Source: Flavobacteriaceae bacterium CP2B (GTDB lineage: Bacteria > Bacteroidota > Bacteroidia > Flavobacteriales > Flavobacteriaceae). From it: a DNA stretch of 64,000 nt. A model generated the notes under the pieces. The model saw only the letters and a list, made by a program, of their open reading frames with translations, was not told the origin of the DNA and made no database searches. Where the stretch lies: positions 1 to 64,000 of the forward strand of contig LXTR01000063.1 in NCBI GenBank assembly GCA_001683825.1. The letters are read 5' to 3'. The translations under genes were made by a program, and so were the position numbers. This document shows positions 28,420 through 36,207 of this stretch, one piece after another (the stretch's first letter is position 1; the number at the start of each line of letters is the position of its first letter).

Positions 28420-28751
28420 ATATGAACGATCTGAAAAATTCCAAAGCACCTGTATCAACGGTTACCGTTAACCGTGAAGAGTTTGACGAAAAAACCGACA
28501 ACATTTACGAGGCGATCTCTATCGCGGCCAAAAGGGCCATACAGATCAACTCGGAAATCAAAAAGGAATTGTTGGAAAAACTCGAGGAGTTCGCCACTTA
28601 CAGCGACAGCCTGGAGGAGGTATTTGAAAACAAGGAGCAAATAGAAGTTTCCAAATTCTATGAAAAGCTTCCCAAACCCCACGCCCTGGCGGTACAGGAG
28701 TGGCTGGAAGACAAGATTTACTACAGAAATACCGAGAAAGACGACAAGTAA
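28416..28751 (+). CDS. RNA polymerase omega-like subunit (Bacteroidetes type)
   Basis: This 111-residue protein matches the Bacteroidetes family annotated as RpoZ/Rpb6-like omega. The conserved helix-bearing block is DNIYEAISIAAKRAIQI, resembling the omega motif for binding the beta' subunit. It overlaps the bamD stop by four bases and is followed one base later by coaBC. Its role would be to help assemble and stabilise RNA polymerase. Sequence similarity to canonical RpoZ is modest, so the name is at family level. Confidence 0.82.
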   Translation: MNMNDLKNSKAPVSTVTVNREEFDEKTDNIYEAISIAAKRAIQINSEIKKELLEKLEEFATYSDSLEEVFENKEQIEVSKFYEKLPKPHALAVQEWLEDKIYYRNTEKDDK

Positions 28752-28752
28752 C

Positions 28753-29958
28753 ATGCTGGGCGGGAAAAATATCCTTTTAGGTGTAACTGGGGGTATTGCC
28801 GCATACAAAACAGCATTTCTCGTTCGTTTACTGATCAAAGCGGGCGCCCGGGTTAAAGTGGTTTTAACCGAGGGGGCCCTTTCTTTTGTCACACCGCTCA
28901 CCCTGGCCACCCTCTCCAAAAACCCGGTTTCCATGGATTTTATCAAGGAGGAAGACGGGACACTCGATTGGAATAACCATGTGGAATTGGCGCTTTGGGC
29001 CGATCTGATGGTCATTGCGCCCGCCACGGCCAACACCCTTTCCAAAATGGCCCATGGTACCTGTGATAACCTGCTGTTGGCCACCTATCTATCGGCCAAG
29101 TGCCCGGTGTTTTTCGCACCGGCCATGGACCTGGACATGTACCGGCATCCCGCTACGAAAACCGCCATTGAAAAATTGTCCTCCTACGGCAACCTGCTGA
29201 TCCCGCCCGCATCCGGCGAATTGGCCAGTGGCCTGGAAGGGGAGGGGCGGATGGCCGAACCGGAGGCCATCCTCGGATACCTGCAGGACCACCTGGCACA
29301 GCAACAACCGCTGAAGGGGAAAAAAGTACTCATTACGGCAGGGCCTACCTATGAAGCTATAGACCCCGTACGCTACATTGGGAACCATTCTTCCGGCCAA
29401 ATGGGTTTTGAACTTGCCAGGGCGGCGGCAGAGCAGGGGGCCTCTGTGGTCCTGATCTCCGGCCCCAGCCGTTTCAGTGTGGAAAATGAATCCATCACCC
29501 TGCAAAGGGTGGTTTCTGCCCGGGAAATGTACGAGGCAGCCCTGGCAGCCTATGCGGATGCCGATATCGCGATCTGTGCGGCTGCCGTGGCCGATTTCAG
29601 GCCCAGGGACATCGCCCCGCACAAGATCAAGAAGTGTACGGAGCGCCTCACCCTGGAATTGGTGAAAAACCCCGATATCCTCGAAACCATGGGTAAAATG
29701 AAGAAGGGACAGTACCTGGTGGGCTTTGCCCTGGAAACCGAGAACGAAATAGAAAACGCCCAGAAAAAGCTCAAAAGGAAACACCTGGACGCGATCGTCC
29801 TTAATTCCCTCATGGACGAAGGTGCGGGATTTGGCAAGGAGACCAATAAAATATCCTTTATAGACAAGAATTTGACGATTAAGCCGTTTGAACTAAAAAG
29901 CAAGGCCGAAGTGGCACGCGATATCCTCCATGAAATCTACCAAAGGATCCATACATAG
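28753..29958 (+). CDS. coaBC: Bifunctional phosphopantothenoylcysteine synthetase/decarboxylase
   Basis: CoaBC (401 residues) makes 4'-phosphopantetheine for coenzyme A. The N-terminal CoaC flavodoxin-like domain has GVTGGIAAYKT, the catalytic His76 (NNHVELALWA) and the APATANTLSKMAHG loop. The C-terminal CoaB domain has VLITAGPTYEAIDPVRYIGN and AAAVADFRP. Two CoaC residues differ from the E. coli pattern: PAMD replaces PAMN (residue 126), and ASG replaces ACG (Ser159). The start at 28753 follows the omega-like stop by one base; a longer frame lies inside that gene. Confidence 0.94.
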   Translation: MLGGKNILLGVTGGIAAYKTAFLVRLLIKAGARVKVVLTEGALSFVTPLTLATLSKNPVSMDFIKEEDGTLDWNNHVELALWADLMVIAPATANTLSKMAHGTCDNLLLATYLSAKCPVFFAPAMDLDMYRHPATKTAIEKLSSYGNLLIPPASGELASGLEGEGRMAEPEAILGYLQDHLAQQQPLKGKKVLITAGPTYEAIDPVRYIGNHSSGQMGFELARAAAEQGASVVLISGPSRFSVENESITLQRVVSAREMYEAALAAYADADIAICAAAVADFRPRDIAPHKIKKCTERLTLELVKNPDILETMGKMKKGQYLVGFALETENEIENAQKKLKRKHLDAIVLNSLMDEGAGFGKETNKISFIDKNLTIKPFELKSKAEVARDILHEIYQRIHT

Positions 29959-30844
29959 TTTGCTCGCAGTACTTTTGACATGGTGCATGTGCCTGCCGGC
30001 AGCGGCACAGGAGCTCAATTGCAATATTACCGTAAACTCGGATCAGGTAGGACAGACCAACCAACAGATATTCAGGACCCTGGAGCGTTCCCTGAACGAT
30101 TTTGTGAACCGGAATAAATGGACCAACCGGGTATACCGCGAGAACGAACGTGTGAATGCGCGCATGTTCATCACCATCGAGGAATACGAATCTAACCGCT
30201 TCCGGGCCAATCTGCAGGTGCAATCTTCCCGCCCTGTGTTTAATACTTCCTATGAGTCACCGGTTTTCAACTATAAAGACAATGCTTTTAATTTTGAGTA
30301 TATCGAGTTCCAACCCCTGGTATACAACCCCACGGTATTTGATTCCAACCTGGTAGGGGTGATCGCATACTACGTGTATATCATCCTGGGGATGGATGCC
30401 GATACCTTTTCCCTCGAGGGGGGCACGGAGCATTACCAGAAGGCACAGCAAATTGTCACCCAGGCCCAGGGAAGTAGTTTTTCGGGCTGGAGCCAGACGG
30501 CAACCGACAACCGCACCCGGTTTCAATTGGTAGATCACCTGCTTTCAAATACGTTCAGGGAATACCGGATCGCCATGTATAATTACCACCGTAAAGGGCT
30601 CGATATCATGGGCGATAACAATAGCGCCGGCAAACAGGTGATCGCGGGTACCATGCGACTTTTTGAGGCCCTTATCAGCCGGCGTCCCAATGCCATGTTG
30701 ATACAGACGTTCTTTGATGCGAAGTCGGAGGAAATACAAAACCTGTTTTCGGACGGCCCCAAAGTAGATGTCGTACAACTCAAGGAAACACTCAACCGGG
30801 TGGCCCCTTTTTATTCCAGCACCTGGAATGAAATAAATTATTAA
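29930..30844 (+). CDS. porD: Type IX secretion protein PorD (DUF4835)
   Basis: This 304-residue secreted/outer-envelope protein belongs to the DUF4835 family, annotated as PorD of the type IX secretion system. A signal peptide (SLLAVLLTWCMCLPAAAQ) precedes ELNCNITVNSDQVG. Further typical blocks are YESPVFNYKDNAFNFEYIEF and VGVIAYYVYIILGMDADTF. It overlaps the coaBC end by 29 bases in another frame, so it is tightly coupled to it. Its presence indicates that the organism has a type IX system. Confidence 0.87.
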   Translation: MKSTKGSIHSLLAVLLTWCMCLPAAAQELNCNITVNSDQVGQTNQQIFRTLERSLNDFVNRNKWTNRVYRENERVNARMFITIEEYESNRFRANLQVQSSRPVFNTSYESPVFNYKDNAFNFEYIEFQPLVYNPTVFDSNLVGVIAYYVYIILGMDADTFSLEGGTEHYQKAQQIVTQAQGSSFSGWSQTATDNRTRFQLVDHLLSNTFREYRIAMYNYHRKGLDIMGDNNSAGKQVIAGTMRLFEALISRRPNAMLIQTFFDAKSEEIQNLFSDGPKVDVVQLKETLNRVAPFYSSTWNEINY

Positions 30845-30903
30845 CCGCTTTTTTTTAGATCATTGAATCCACTACCTTTAGGATTCAAATTGAGGAAAGA
30901 AGA

Positions 30904-32556
30904 TTGCTTACCCATTTATCCATACAGAACTACGCCCTTATCGATGACCTGAAAGTGGCTTTCTCTACCGGTTTTACGACGATTACAGGAGAAACAGGGG
31001 CCGGAAAATCCATTTTGCTGGAAGGCCTTGCGCTGGTCCTTGGCAACCGTGCAGATCGCTCCTCCCTCAGGGACGGGGAACGCAAATGCATTATTGAAGC
31101 CCAATTCGAGCTTGGGAAATACCAGTTGGAACCGTTTTTTGACAAAAACGACCTGGACTACGAAGAACAAACCCTGTTGCGGAGGGAGATCCATCCCAAC
31201 GGCAAATCGAGGGCGTTTGTGAACGACAGCCCCGTAACGCTGGATATCATGTCTGAATTGGGCAAGCGGTTGATCGATGTGCATTCGCAACACCAAACCT
31301 TGCAATTGACGGAGCATGATTTTCAGCTCAAGGTAATAGATGCCATGGCGGAGAATGCCCCCATTTTGGCGAAATACCGCCAGGTCAGGAAGGAATACCT
31401 GGGTGCCCAAAAAGCACTTGAAGACCTCCTTGAAGCCCAAAAGAATGCCCTGAAGGAACAGGATTACAACAGCTTTCTCCTGGAGGAACTGGAGGCCGCC
31501 CCCCTGGAGTCTGGCATACAGGAAGCGCTGGAAGAACAGCATGAACAGCTTTCCAATGTAGAGACCATACTGGACCAATTGGGGCAAGGGGTTCAATTGA
31601 TGGATGATGACCCCTTGGGGATTAACCACCTGCTGCGCGAACTCAAACAAACGGCCGCCAGGCTCGCTGCTTTTGGACAGCACTACCAGGGCCTGTTTGA
31701 AAGGATCCAATCCGTTCTGATCGAAATGGACGATATCTCTGACGAATTCGTTAGGGCGAAAGACGCCGTTGAATCCGATCCGGCACTGCTGGAAGAGGTG
31801 ACGCAAAAATTGCAGCGACTCTATGACCTGCAGAAAAAACACCAGGCAGGCGATGTCGATGCCTTGATCAGGATTAAAAATGAACTGGCCGATAAGGTGG
31901 CTGTCAGCCTGCGGCTCGATGGGGATATAGAAGCCAAACAGGAAGTGCTAAAACGGCTTCAAAACGAACTGGAAGAACAGGCCGGCCTCCTGAGCAACCG
32001 GCGGCAGCAAAGGCTCCCGGAGCTAAAAGCCCAATTGGAAGCGTTGTTGCACTCTCTTGGTATGCCCAATGCGGCCTTTGATCTGCTGGTAGAACCGGGC
32101 AAAGACTTTAAGCCTAACGGGAGGGATACTTTACACTTTCTCTTTACCGCCAATAAGGGAGGTTCCTTTGGGGAATTAAAAAAGGTGGCTTCCGGGGGGG
32201 AGCTGTCACGGATCATGCTGGCGATTAAGTCCGTTCTTGCCCGCTATGAACCCCTGCCTACCATGATGTTTGACGAGATTGACAGCGGGGTCTCGGGCGA
32301 GATTTCGAACCGTATGGGCGAGATCATGCTCCAGATGAGCAAGCGCATGCAAATCTTTGCCATCACCCATTTGCCACAGGTAGCCTCCAAGGGCGAACAG
32401 CATTTTAAAGTATACAAGGAAGACGACGGAAAGGTAACACATACCCGTATGCGTTTATTGCAGTCCCAGGAACGTATCGTGGAACTGGCGGAAATGCTGG
32501 GGGGCAAAGCCCTTTCTGACTCGGCCATGGCCCACGCACGTGAACTGTTGAACTGA
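30904..32556 (+). CDS. recN: DNA repair protein RecN
   Basis: RecN (550 residues) is an SMC-like ATPase for double-strand break repair. It begins at a TTG codon (MLTHLSIQNYALIDDL), with no in-frame ATG nearby that keeps the N-terminal beta strand. Walker A is TGETGAGKSILLEG; the central region is a long coiled coil. The ABC signature is KVASGGELSRIMLAIK and Walker B is MMFDEIDSGVSGE. The length is usual. It lies 59 bases after porD on the same strand. Confidence 0.95.
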   Translation: MLTHLSIQNYALIDDLKVAFSTGFTTITGETGAGKSILLEGLALVLGNRADRSSLRDGERKCIIEAQFELGKYQLEPFFDKNDLDYEEQTLLRREIHPNGKSRAFVNDSPVTLDIMSELGKRLIDVHSQHQTLQLTEHDFQLKVIDAMAENAPILAKYRQVRKEYLGAQKALEDLLEAQKNALKEQDYNSFLLEELEAAPLESGIQEALEEQHEQLSNVETILDQLGQGVQLMDDDPLGINHLLRELKQTAARLAAFGQHYQGLFERIQSVLIEMDDISDEFVRAKDAVESDPALLEEVTQKLQRLYDLQKKHQAGDVDALIRIKNELADKVAVSLRLDGDIEAKQEVLKRLQNELEEQAGLLSNRRQQRLPELKAQLEALLHSLGMPNAAFDLLVEPGKDFKPNGRDTLHFLFTANKGGSFGELKKVASGGELSRIMLAIKSVLARYEPLPTMMFDEIDSGVSGEISNRMGEIMLQMSKRMQIFAITHLPQVASKGEQHFKVYKEDDGKVTHTRMRLLQSQERIVELAEMLGGKALSDSAMAHARELLN

Positions 32557-32644
32557 CCTGCCTGCAGGAGGGTGTCGTGCCCCGAAAGGGTCGATTTGGC
32601 GCAAATCGGTTTCTGCGTCTCCCTCCCTTTCTGTTTTTTTTAAA

Positions 32645-32652
32645 TATCTTTG
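32645..32652 (+). promoter_or_regulatory. -7 promoter element of fabI
   Basis: TATCTTTG matches TAnnTTTG, 30 bases before the fabI ATG. It overlaps the longest possible frame, supporting the ATG at 32683 as the start. No -33 TTG is seen. Confidence 0.5.
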
Positions 32653-32682
32653 GATTCTGTAACCAAACTAAGCAAGACTATT

Positions 32683-33495
32683 ATGGCATATAATCTTTTG
32701 AAGGGTAAAAAAGGGATCATTTTTGGTGCATTGGATGAAAACTCCATCGCCTGGAAAACCGCGGAAAGGGTCCATGCGGAAGGGGGGAGTTTTGTATTGA
32801 CCAATGCGCCCATTGCCATGCGGATGGGCCAGATAAACGAACTGGCCAAGGCTACGGGTTCGGAAATTGTTCCTGCAGATGCCACCAGCGAAGAGGACTT
32901 GCAACAGCTGGTAGAAAAATCGATGGAAATACTGGGCGGGAAACTGGACTTTGTACTCCATTCCATTGGCATGTCGATCAATGTGCGCAAGGGAAGGCAC
33001 TATACGGACGAGAAATACGACTTCACGGCAAAAGGCTGGGACGTATCGGCCCTGTCTTTCCACAAAGTGATGCAGTCGCTCTACAAAGCCGACGCCATGA
33101 ACGAATGGGGAAGCATCGTGGCCCTGACCTATATGGCTGCACAGCGGACCTTTCCGGATTACAACGACATGGCTGACAACAAGGCCTACCTGGAATCTGT
33201 CGCCCGTAGTTTCGGGTATTTCTTCGGCAAGGAGAAGAAGGTCCGGGTAAATACCATCTCCCAATCGCCCACCCCTACCACGGCTGGCCAGGGGGTTAAA
33301 GGCTTTGGCGGTTTTATACAATACGCCGAAAAGATGTCACCCCTGGGCAATGCCACCGCACAGGACTGTGCAGACTATACCGTTTCGCTTTTCTCAGACC
33401 TGACACGGAAGGTGACCATGCAGAACCTCTTTCACGACGGGGGATTTTCGACTACGGGGGTCAGCCAGGAGGTCATAGAACGATTCAGTGAATGA
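32683..33495 (+). CDS. fabI: Enoyl-[acyl-carrier-protein] reductase [NADH]
   Basis: FabI (270 residues) performs the last reduction in each fatty-acid elongation cycle. It is a short-chain-dehydrogenase-like enzyme. The start MAYNLLKGKKGIIFGALDEN carries the modified Rossmann motif. Catalytic Tyr160 and Lys167 stand in YNDMADNK (Y-x6-K), with a second Tyr at residue 150. The substrate loop is QSPTPTTAGQGVKGF. Transcription has its own promoter element and ends in a terminator. Confidence 0.96.
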   Translation: MAYNLLKGKKGIIFGALDENSIAWKTAERVHAEGGSFVLTNAPIAMRMGQINELAKATGSEIVPADATSEEDLQQLVEKSMEILGGKLDFVLHSIGMSINVRKGRHYTDEKYDFTAKGWDVSALSFHKVMQSLYKADAMNEWGSIVALTYMAAQRTFPDYNDMADNKAYLESVARSFGYFFGKEKKVRVNTISQSPTPTTAGQGVKGFGGFIQYAEKMSPLGNATAQDCADYTVSLFSDLTRKVTMQNLFHDGGFSTTGVSQEVIERFSE

Positions 33496-33517
33496 GCAAT
33501 GTACAAGCTCTGAATTT

Positions 33518-33551
33518 AGCCATCCCCTGACTGGATGGCTTTTATGTTTTT
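33518..33551 (+). terminator. Terminator after fabI
   Basis: The arms AGCCATCC / GGATGGCT with a seven-base loop are followed by TTTATGTTTTT. It separates fabI from the glycosyltransferase gene. Confidence 0.75.
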
Positions 33552-33561
33552 AAACTAGCCC

Positions 33562-34572
33562 ATGGACTACTTTTTTTCCTTTATCATTCCAGTGTATAAC
33601 CGGCCCCGGGAAGTACAGGAGTTGTTCGAAAGCCTGCAGGCAATGGAAGGCGATACCCCTTTTGAAGTGGTCCTGGTCGAGGACGGTTCCACCGAGGATG
33701 CTTCAGCGGTGGTAGCCGCCTTTCGCAATAGTTTGCCAATCAGCTATCTTGTCAAGGAAAATACCGGTCCCGGGCCTTCCAGGAATTATGGTATGCAACG
33801 GGCCAGGGGCAACTACTTCATCATCCTGGATTCAGACATAATTTTACCCCCCGAATACCTGCGGCGCGTAGTAGATTCGCTCAATGAGCGGTATGTGGAT
33901 TGTTTTGGGGGACCCGACAAGGCCCATCCCAGTTTTACCCCTGTGCAAAAATCTATTGACTACGTCATGACGTCTTTTCTCACTACCGGGGGGATCCGGG
34001 GAGGAAAGGCAGCGAGCAAGCGATTTGAACCGCGGAGTTTTAATATGGGCTTGTCTGCCAGGGCGTTCCATGATTCAGGGGGCTTTGGGAATATACACCC
34101 GGGGGAGGACCCCGACCTGAGTATCCGTCTGAAAAAAATGGGCTATTCCCTGGCGCTTTTCCCAACAGCCTTTGTCTATCACAAACGCAGGATCAGTTTC
34201 AAGGCATTTTTCAGGCAGGTGCGGAAGTTTGGCAAGGTACGGCCCATCCTCAACCGATGGCACCCCGGGACTAGCAGGCTTACGTACTGGTTTCCCACAC
34301 TTTTTGTCTTGGGGTTGCTCCTGGCGGTTTTGCTGCTATTCGTGCTGCCTGCACCCCTGCGATTCGTCTTGCCGGCACTCTACGCAGGCTATTTGACCAC
34401 CTTGCTGGCGAATGCCTTTTTCAAGACCGGCAGCCCGAAAGTGGCCCTTTTGGCCGTTGCAGCCACCATCCTTCAATTCAGTGCCTACGGCCTGGGTTTT
34501 CTGGAATCAACAATCTTGGTTACTTTTAGCAAAAGGAAACCCGAAGAGATTTTCCCGGAATTATTCTTTTAA
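33562..34572 (+). CDS. Family 2 glycosyltransferase, membrane-bound
   Basis: This 336-residue GT-A fold transferase has a nucleotide-sugar site at SFIIPVYNRPREVQ and EVVLVEDGSTED. A D-x-D type motif occurs in FIILDSDIILPPEY, and a late acidic motif in HPGEDPDLSIRLKK. Two to three transmembrane helices at the C-terminus (residues about 245-320) anchor it in the inner membrane. The acceptor and sugar are unknown; lipid or surface glycan synthesis is the likely pathway class. It precedes a YbbR-domain gene and coaE by a short gap. Confidence 0.87.
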   Translation: MDYFFSFIIPVYNRPREVQELFESLQAMEGDTPFEVVLVEDGSTEDASAVVAAFRNSLPISYLVKENTGPGPSRNYGMQRARGNYFIILDSDIILPPEYLRRVVDSLNERYVDCFGGPDKAHPSFTPVQKSIDYVMTSFLTTGGIRGGKAASKRFEPRSFNMGLSARAFHDSGGFGNIHPGEDPDLSIRLKKMGYSLALFPTAFVYHKRRISFKAFFRQVRKFGKVRPILNRWHPGTSRLTYWFPTLFVLGLLLAVLLLFVLPAPLRFVLPALYAGYLTTLLANAFFKTGSPKVALLAVAATILQFSAYGLGFLESTILVTFSKRKPEEIFPELFF

Positions 34573-34590
34573 AGCAAAAAGAACGCTACT

Positions 34591-35544
34591 TTGGCAAATA
34601 ACATTACAAACCGTCTTCCCAGGCAAAAGTTGAACGTATTCCTCATATGCCTCATAGCCTCCTTTATGGCCTGGTCTGTGAGCAAGCTTTCCGAAACCCA
34701 TACCGATGTTACGTCCTATGCGTTGAATTTCACCAGTGTCCCCGACAGCCTCATCCTGAACGAAGTGTCCAGGTCCCAGCTGACATTGAGGCTGAGGGCC
34801 AGCGGCTTCCAGTTTTTGCGAATGAATTTCAGCCAGCAGACACTGGGGATCAACCTGCGGGAAGTACGCAAGGGCGCTTCGGGCTATTACCTGCCCAGGC
34901 AGGCGCTTTTGACACAGATCCAACAGCAATTGCCCGGCAATATGGAACTGCTGGAGGTAGATGCCGATACGCTGTACGTGGACTTCCGCCAGCTGCATAC
35001 GAAAAAGGTGGCTGTGGTTGCCGATGTCACCCTGGGCCTTGGGCAGAACCATCTCCTGGAAGGTGGCTTGCAGCTGAGCCCTGACAGTATCACGCTGAGT
35101 GGGCCAGACATTGAAATAGACACCATAGAGCAGGTGTATACCCAACCGTTGGTCCTCAATAACCTGACCGAGGATTTTTCGGTAGTGACAACCCTTAAAC
35201 AGCCCCAAAACCAGGGGCAAATCAGTTATTCCAAGACTACCGTGGAAGTGAGCGGCAAGGTATTCCGGTTCTCTGAGATGATCCTCGACGTCCCCGTAGA
35301 GGTCGTCAACCTGCCGGAAGGAACCCAAATCAAGACCTTCCCGGCGGTTATCCCTGTGCTTTGCAAAGCCAGGATAGCGCAGTTGAAGGACCTGGTGGCA
35401 TCAGATTTCCGGGTTGTTGCAGATTACGGCAGCCTTCCCCAGGGGCAGTCGGTCCTCCAGCTACAACTGGCACAGAAGCCGGATGCGGTACATACGGCCC
35501 AACTTTTGGTGGATGGCGTGGAATTCATTTTAAAACGGGAGTAA
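34591..35544 (+). CDS. YbbR-domain (CdaR-like) membrane protein
   Basis: This 317-residue protein has one N-terminal transmembrane helix (LNVFLICLIASFMAWSVSKL) and an extracytoplasmic part with YbbR-type beta repeats, such as VPDSLILNEVSRSQLTLRLR and VEVVNLPEGTQIKTFPAV. CdaR proteins of Firmicutes regulate the cyclic-di-AMP synthase CdaA; here no cdaA is adjacent, so that role is not shown. It starts at TTG. It ends with a one-base TAATG overlap with coaE. Confidence 0.8.
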   Translation: MANNITNRLPRQKLNVFLICLIASFMAWSVSKLSETHTDVTSYALNFTSVPDSLILNEVSRSQLTLRLRASGFQFLRMNFSQQTLGINLREVRKGASGYYLPRQALLTQIQQQLPGNMELLEVDADTLYVDFRQLHTKKVAVVADVTLGLGQNHLLEGGLQLSPDSITLSGPDIEIDTIEQVYTQPLVLNNLTEDFSVVTTLKQPQNQGQISYSKTTVEVSGKVFRFSEMILDVPVEVVNLPEGTQIKTFPAVIPVLCKARIAQLKDLVASDFRVVADYGSLPQGQSVLQLQLAQKPDAVHTAQLLVDGVEFILKRE

Positions 35545-36131
35545 TGTTGGTAGTGGGTCTTACAGGGGGCATAGGCAGCGGTAAAACCACCGTGGCTAAT
35601 ATGTTCGGGGAGCTGGGCGTTCCGGTATACAATTCGGACCAGGAAGCCCGGAGGCTGATGCAGAGTTCTGGCAAGATCAGGGAGGCCATCCTTGCCTTGA
35701 TGGGGGACGAGGCGTATAAGGATGGTGAGCCCGACAGGCAGTATATAGCAGGGAGGGTCTTTGGAAACAGCGAACTGCTGAACCGGCTCAATGGCATTAT
35801 CCACCCGGAGGTTAAGGCTGATTTCCGGCAGTGGGCATTGCAACAGCAAACCCCTTACGTAATGCAGGAGGCAGCAGTGCTATTTGAAAATGGCAGTTAT
35901 AAAAAATTCGATAAGATGGTACTCGTTACCGCCCCGGAAGCCACGCGTATAGAACGTATTATCCAACGGGATGATACGAGCAGCGAAGCGGTAAAAGCCC
36001 GTATGGGGCATCAGTGGGACGATTCCCGAAAAGCGGCATTATCCGACTTTGTCATTGAAAACAAAAGCCTGGACGAAACCCGGTCGCAGGTGCGAAAGAT
36101 CCACCGGCAACTAATGGAAACATCGGGTTAG
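35544..36131 (+). CDS. coaE: Dephospho-CoA kinase
   Basis: CoaE (195 residues) phosphorylates dephospho-CoA, the last step of coenzyme A synthesis. The P-loop VGLTGGIGSGKTTVAN is at the very start, followed by VYNSDQEARRLM, and IIHPEVKADFRQW in the CoA-binding region. The start at 35544 is used because a reading frame extending 61 codons further upstream lies inside the YbbR gene. coaBC is in the same long plus-strand block. Confidence 0.95.
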   Translation: MLVVGLTGGIGSGKTTVANMFGELGVPVYNSDQEARRLMQSSGKIREAILALMGDEAYKDGEPDRQYIAGRVFGNSELLNRLNGIIHPEVKADFRQWALQQQTPYVMQEAAVLFENGSYKKFDKMVLVTAPEATRIERIIQRDDTSSEAVKARMGHQWDDSRKAALSDFVIENKSLDETRSQVRKIHRQLMETSG

Positions 36132-36149
36132 CGGCATTTTAACATTTTT

Positions 36150-36188
36150 GTTAAGGTTAGGTTAAACACACAATCCACTAGTTGTTAA
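36150..36188 (+). promoter_or_regulatory. GTTAA direct repeats upstream of the kinase/regulator pair
   Basis: GTTAA occurs at 36150, 36161 and 36184, so the first two copies are exactly 11 bases apart. That is the period of OmpR/PhoB-type response-regulator sites. A -7-like TAATTTTA lies at 36194-36201. The first copy also forms a small inverted repeat, TTAAC-N6-GTTAA, with the bases before it. Autoregulation by the downstream regulator is a reasonable inference. Confidence 0.45.
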
Positions 36189-36207
36189 ATCTTTAATTTT
36201 ACGACAG

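Noticed and set aside
30904-30906. TTG starts (recN, the YbbR gene, pcm) as annotation errors
   Set aside because: In each case the TTG gives the conserved family N-terminus, and no in-frame ATG does so; they were kept as true starts.
36141-36155. Terminator for coaE at TTAACATTTTTGTTAA
   Set aside because: The stem has only five weak pairs and no following T-run. It is better explained as part of the repeat region before the kinase gene.
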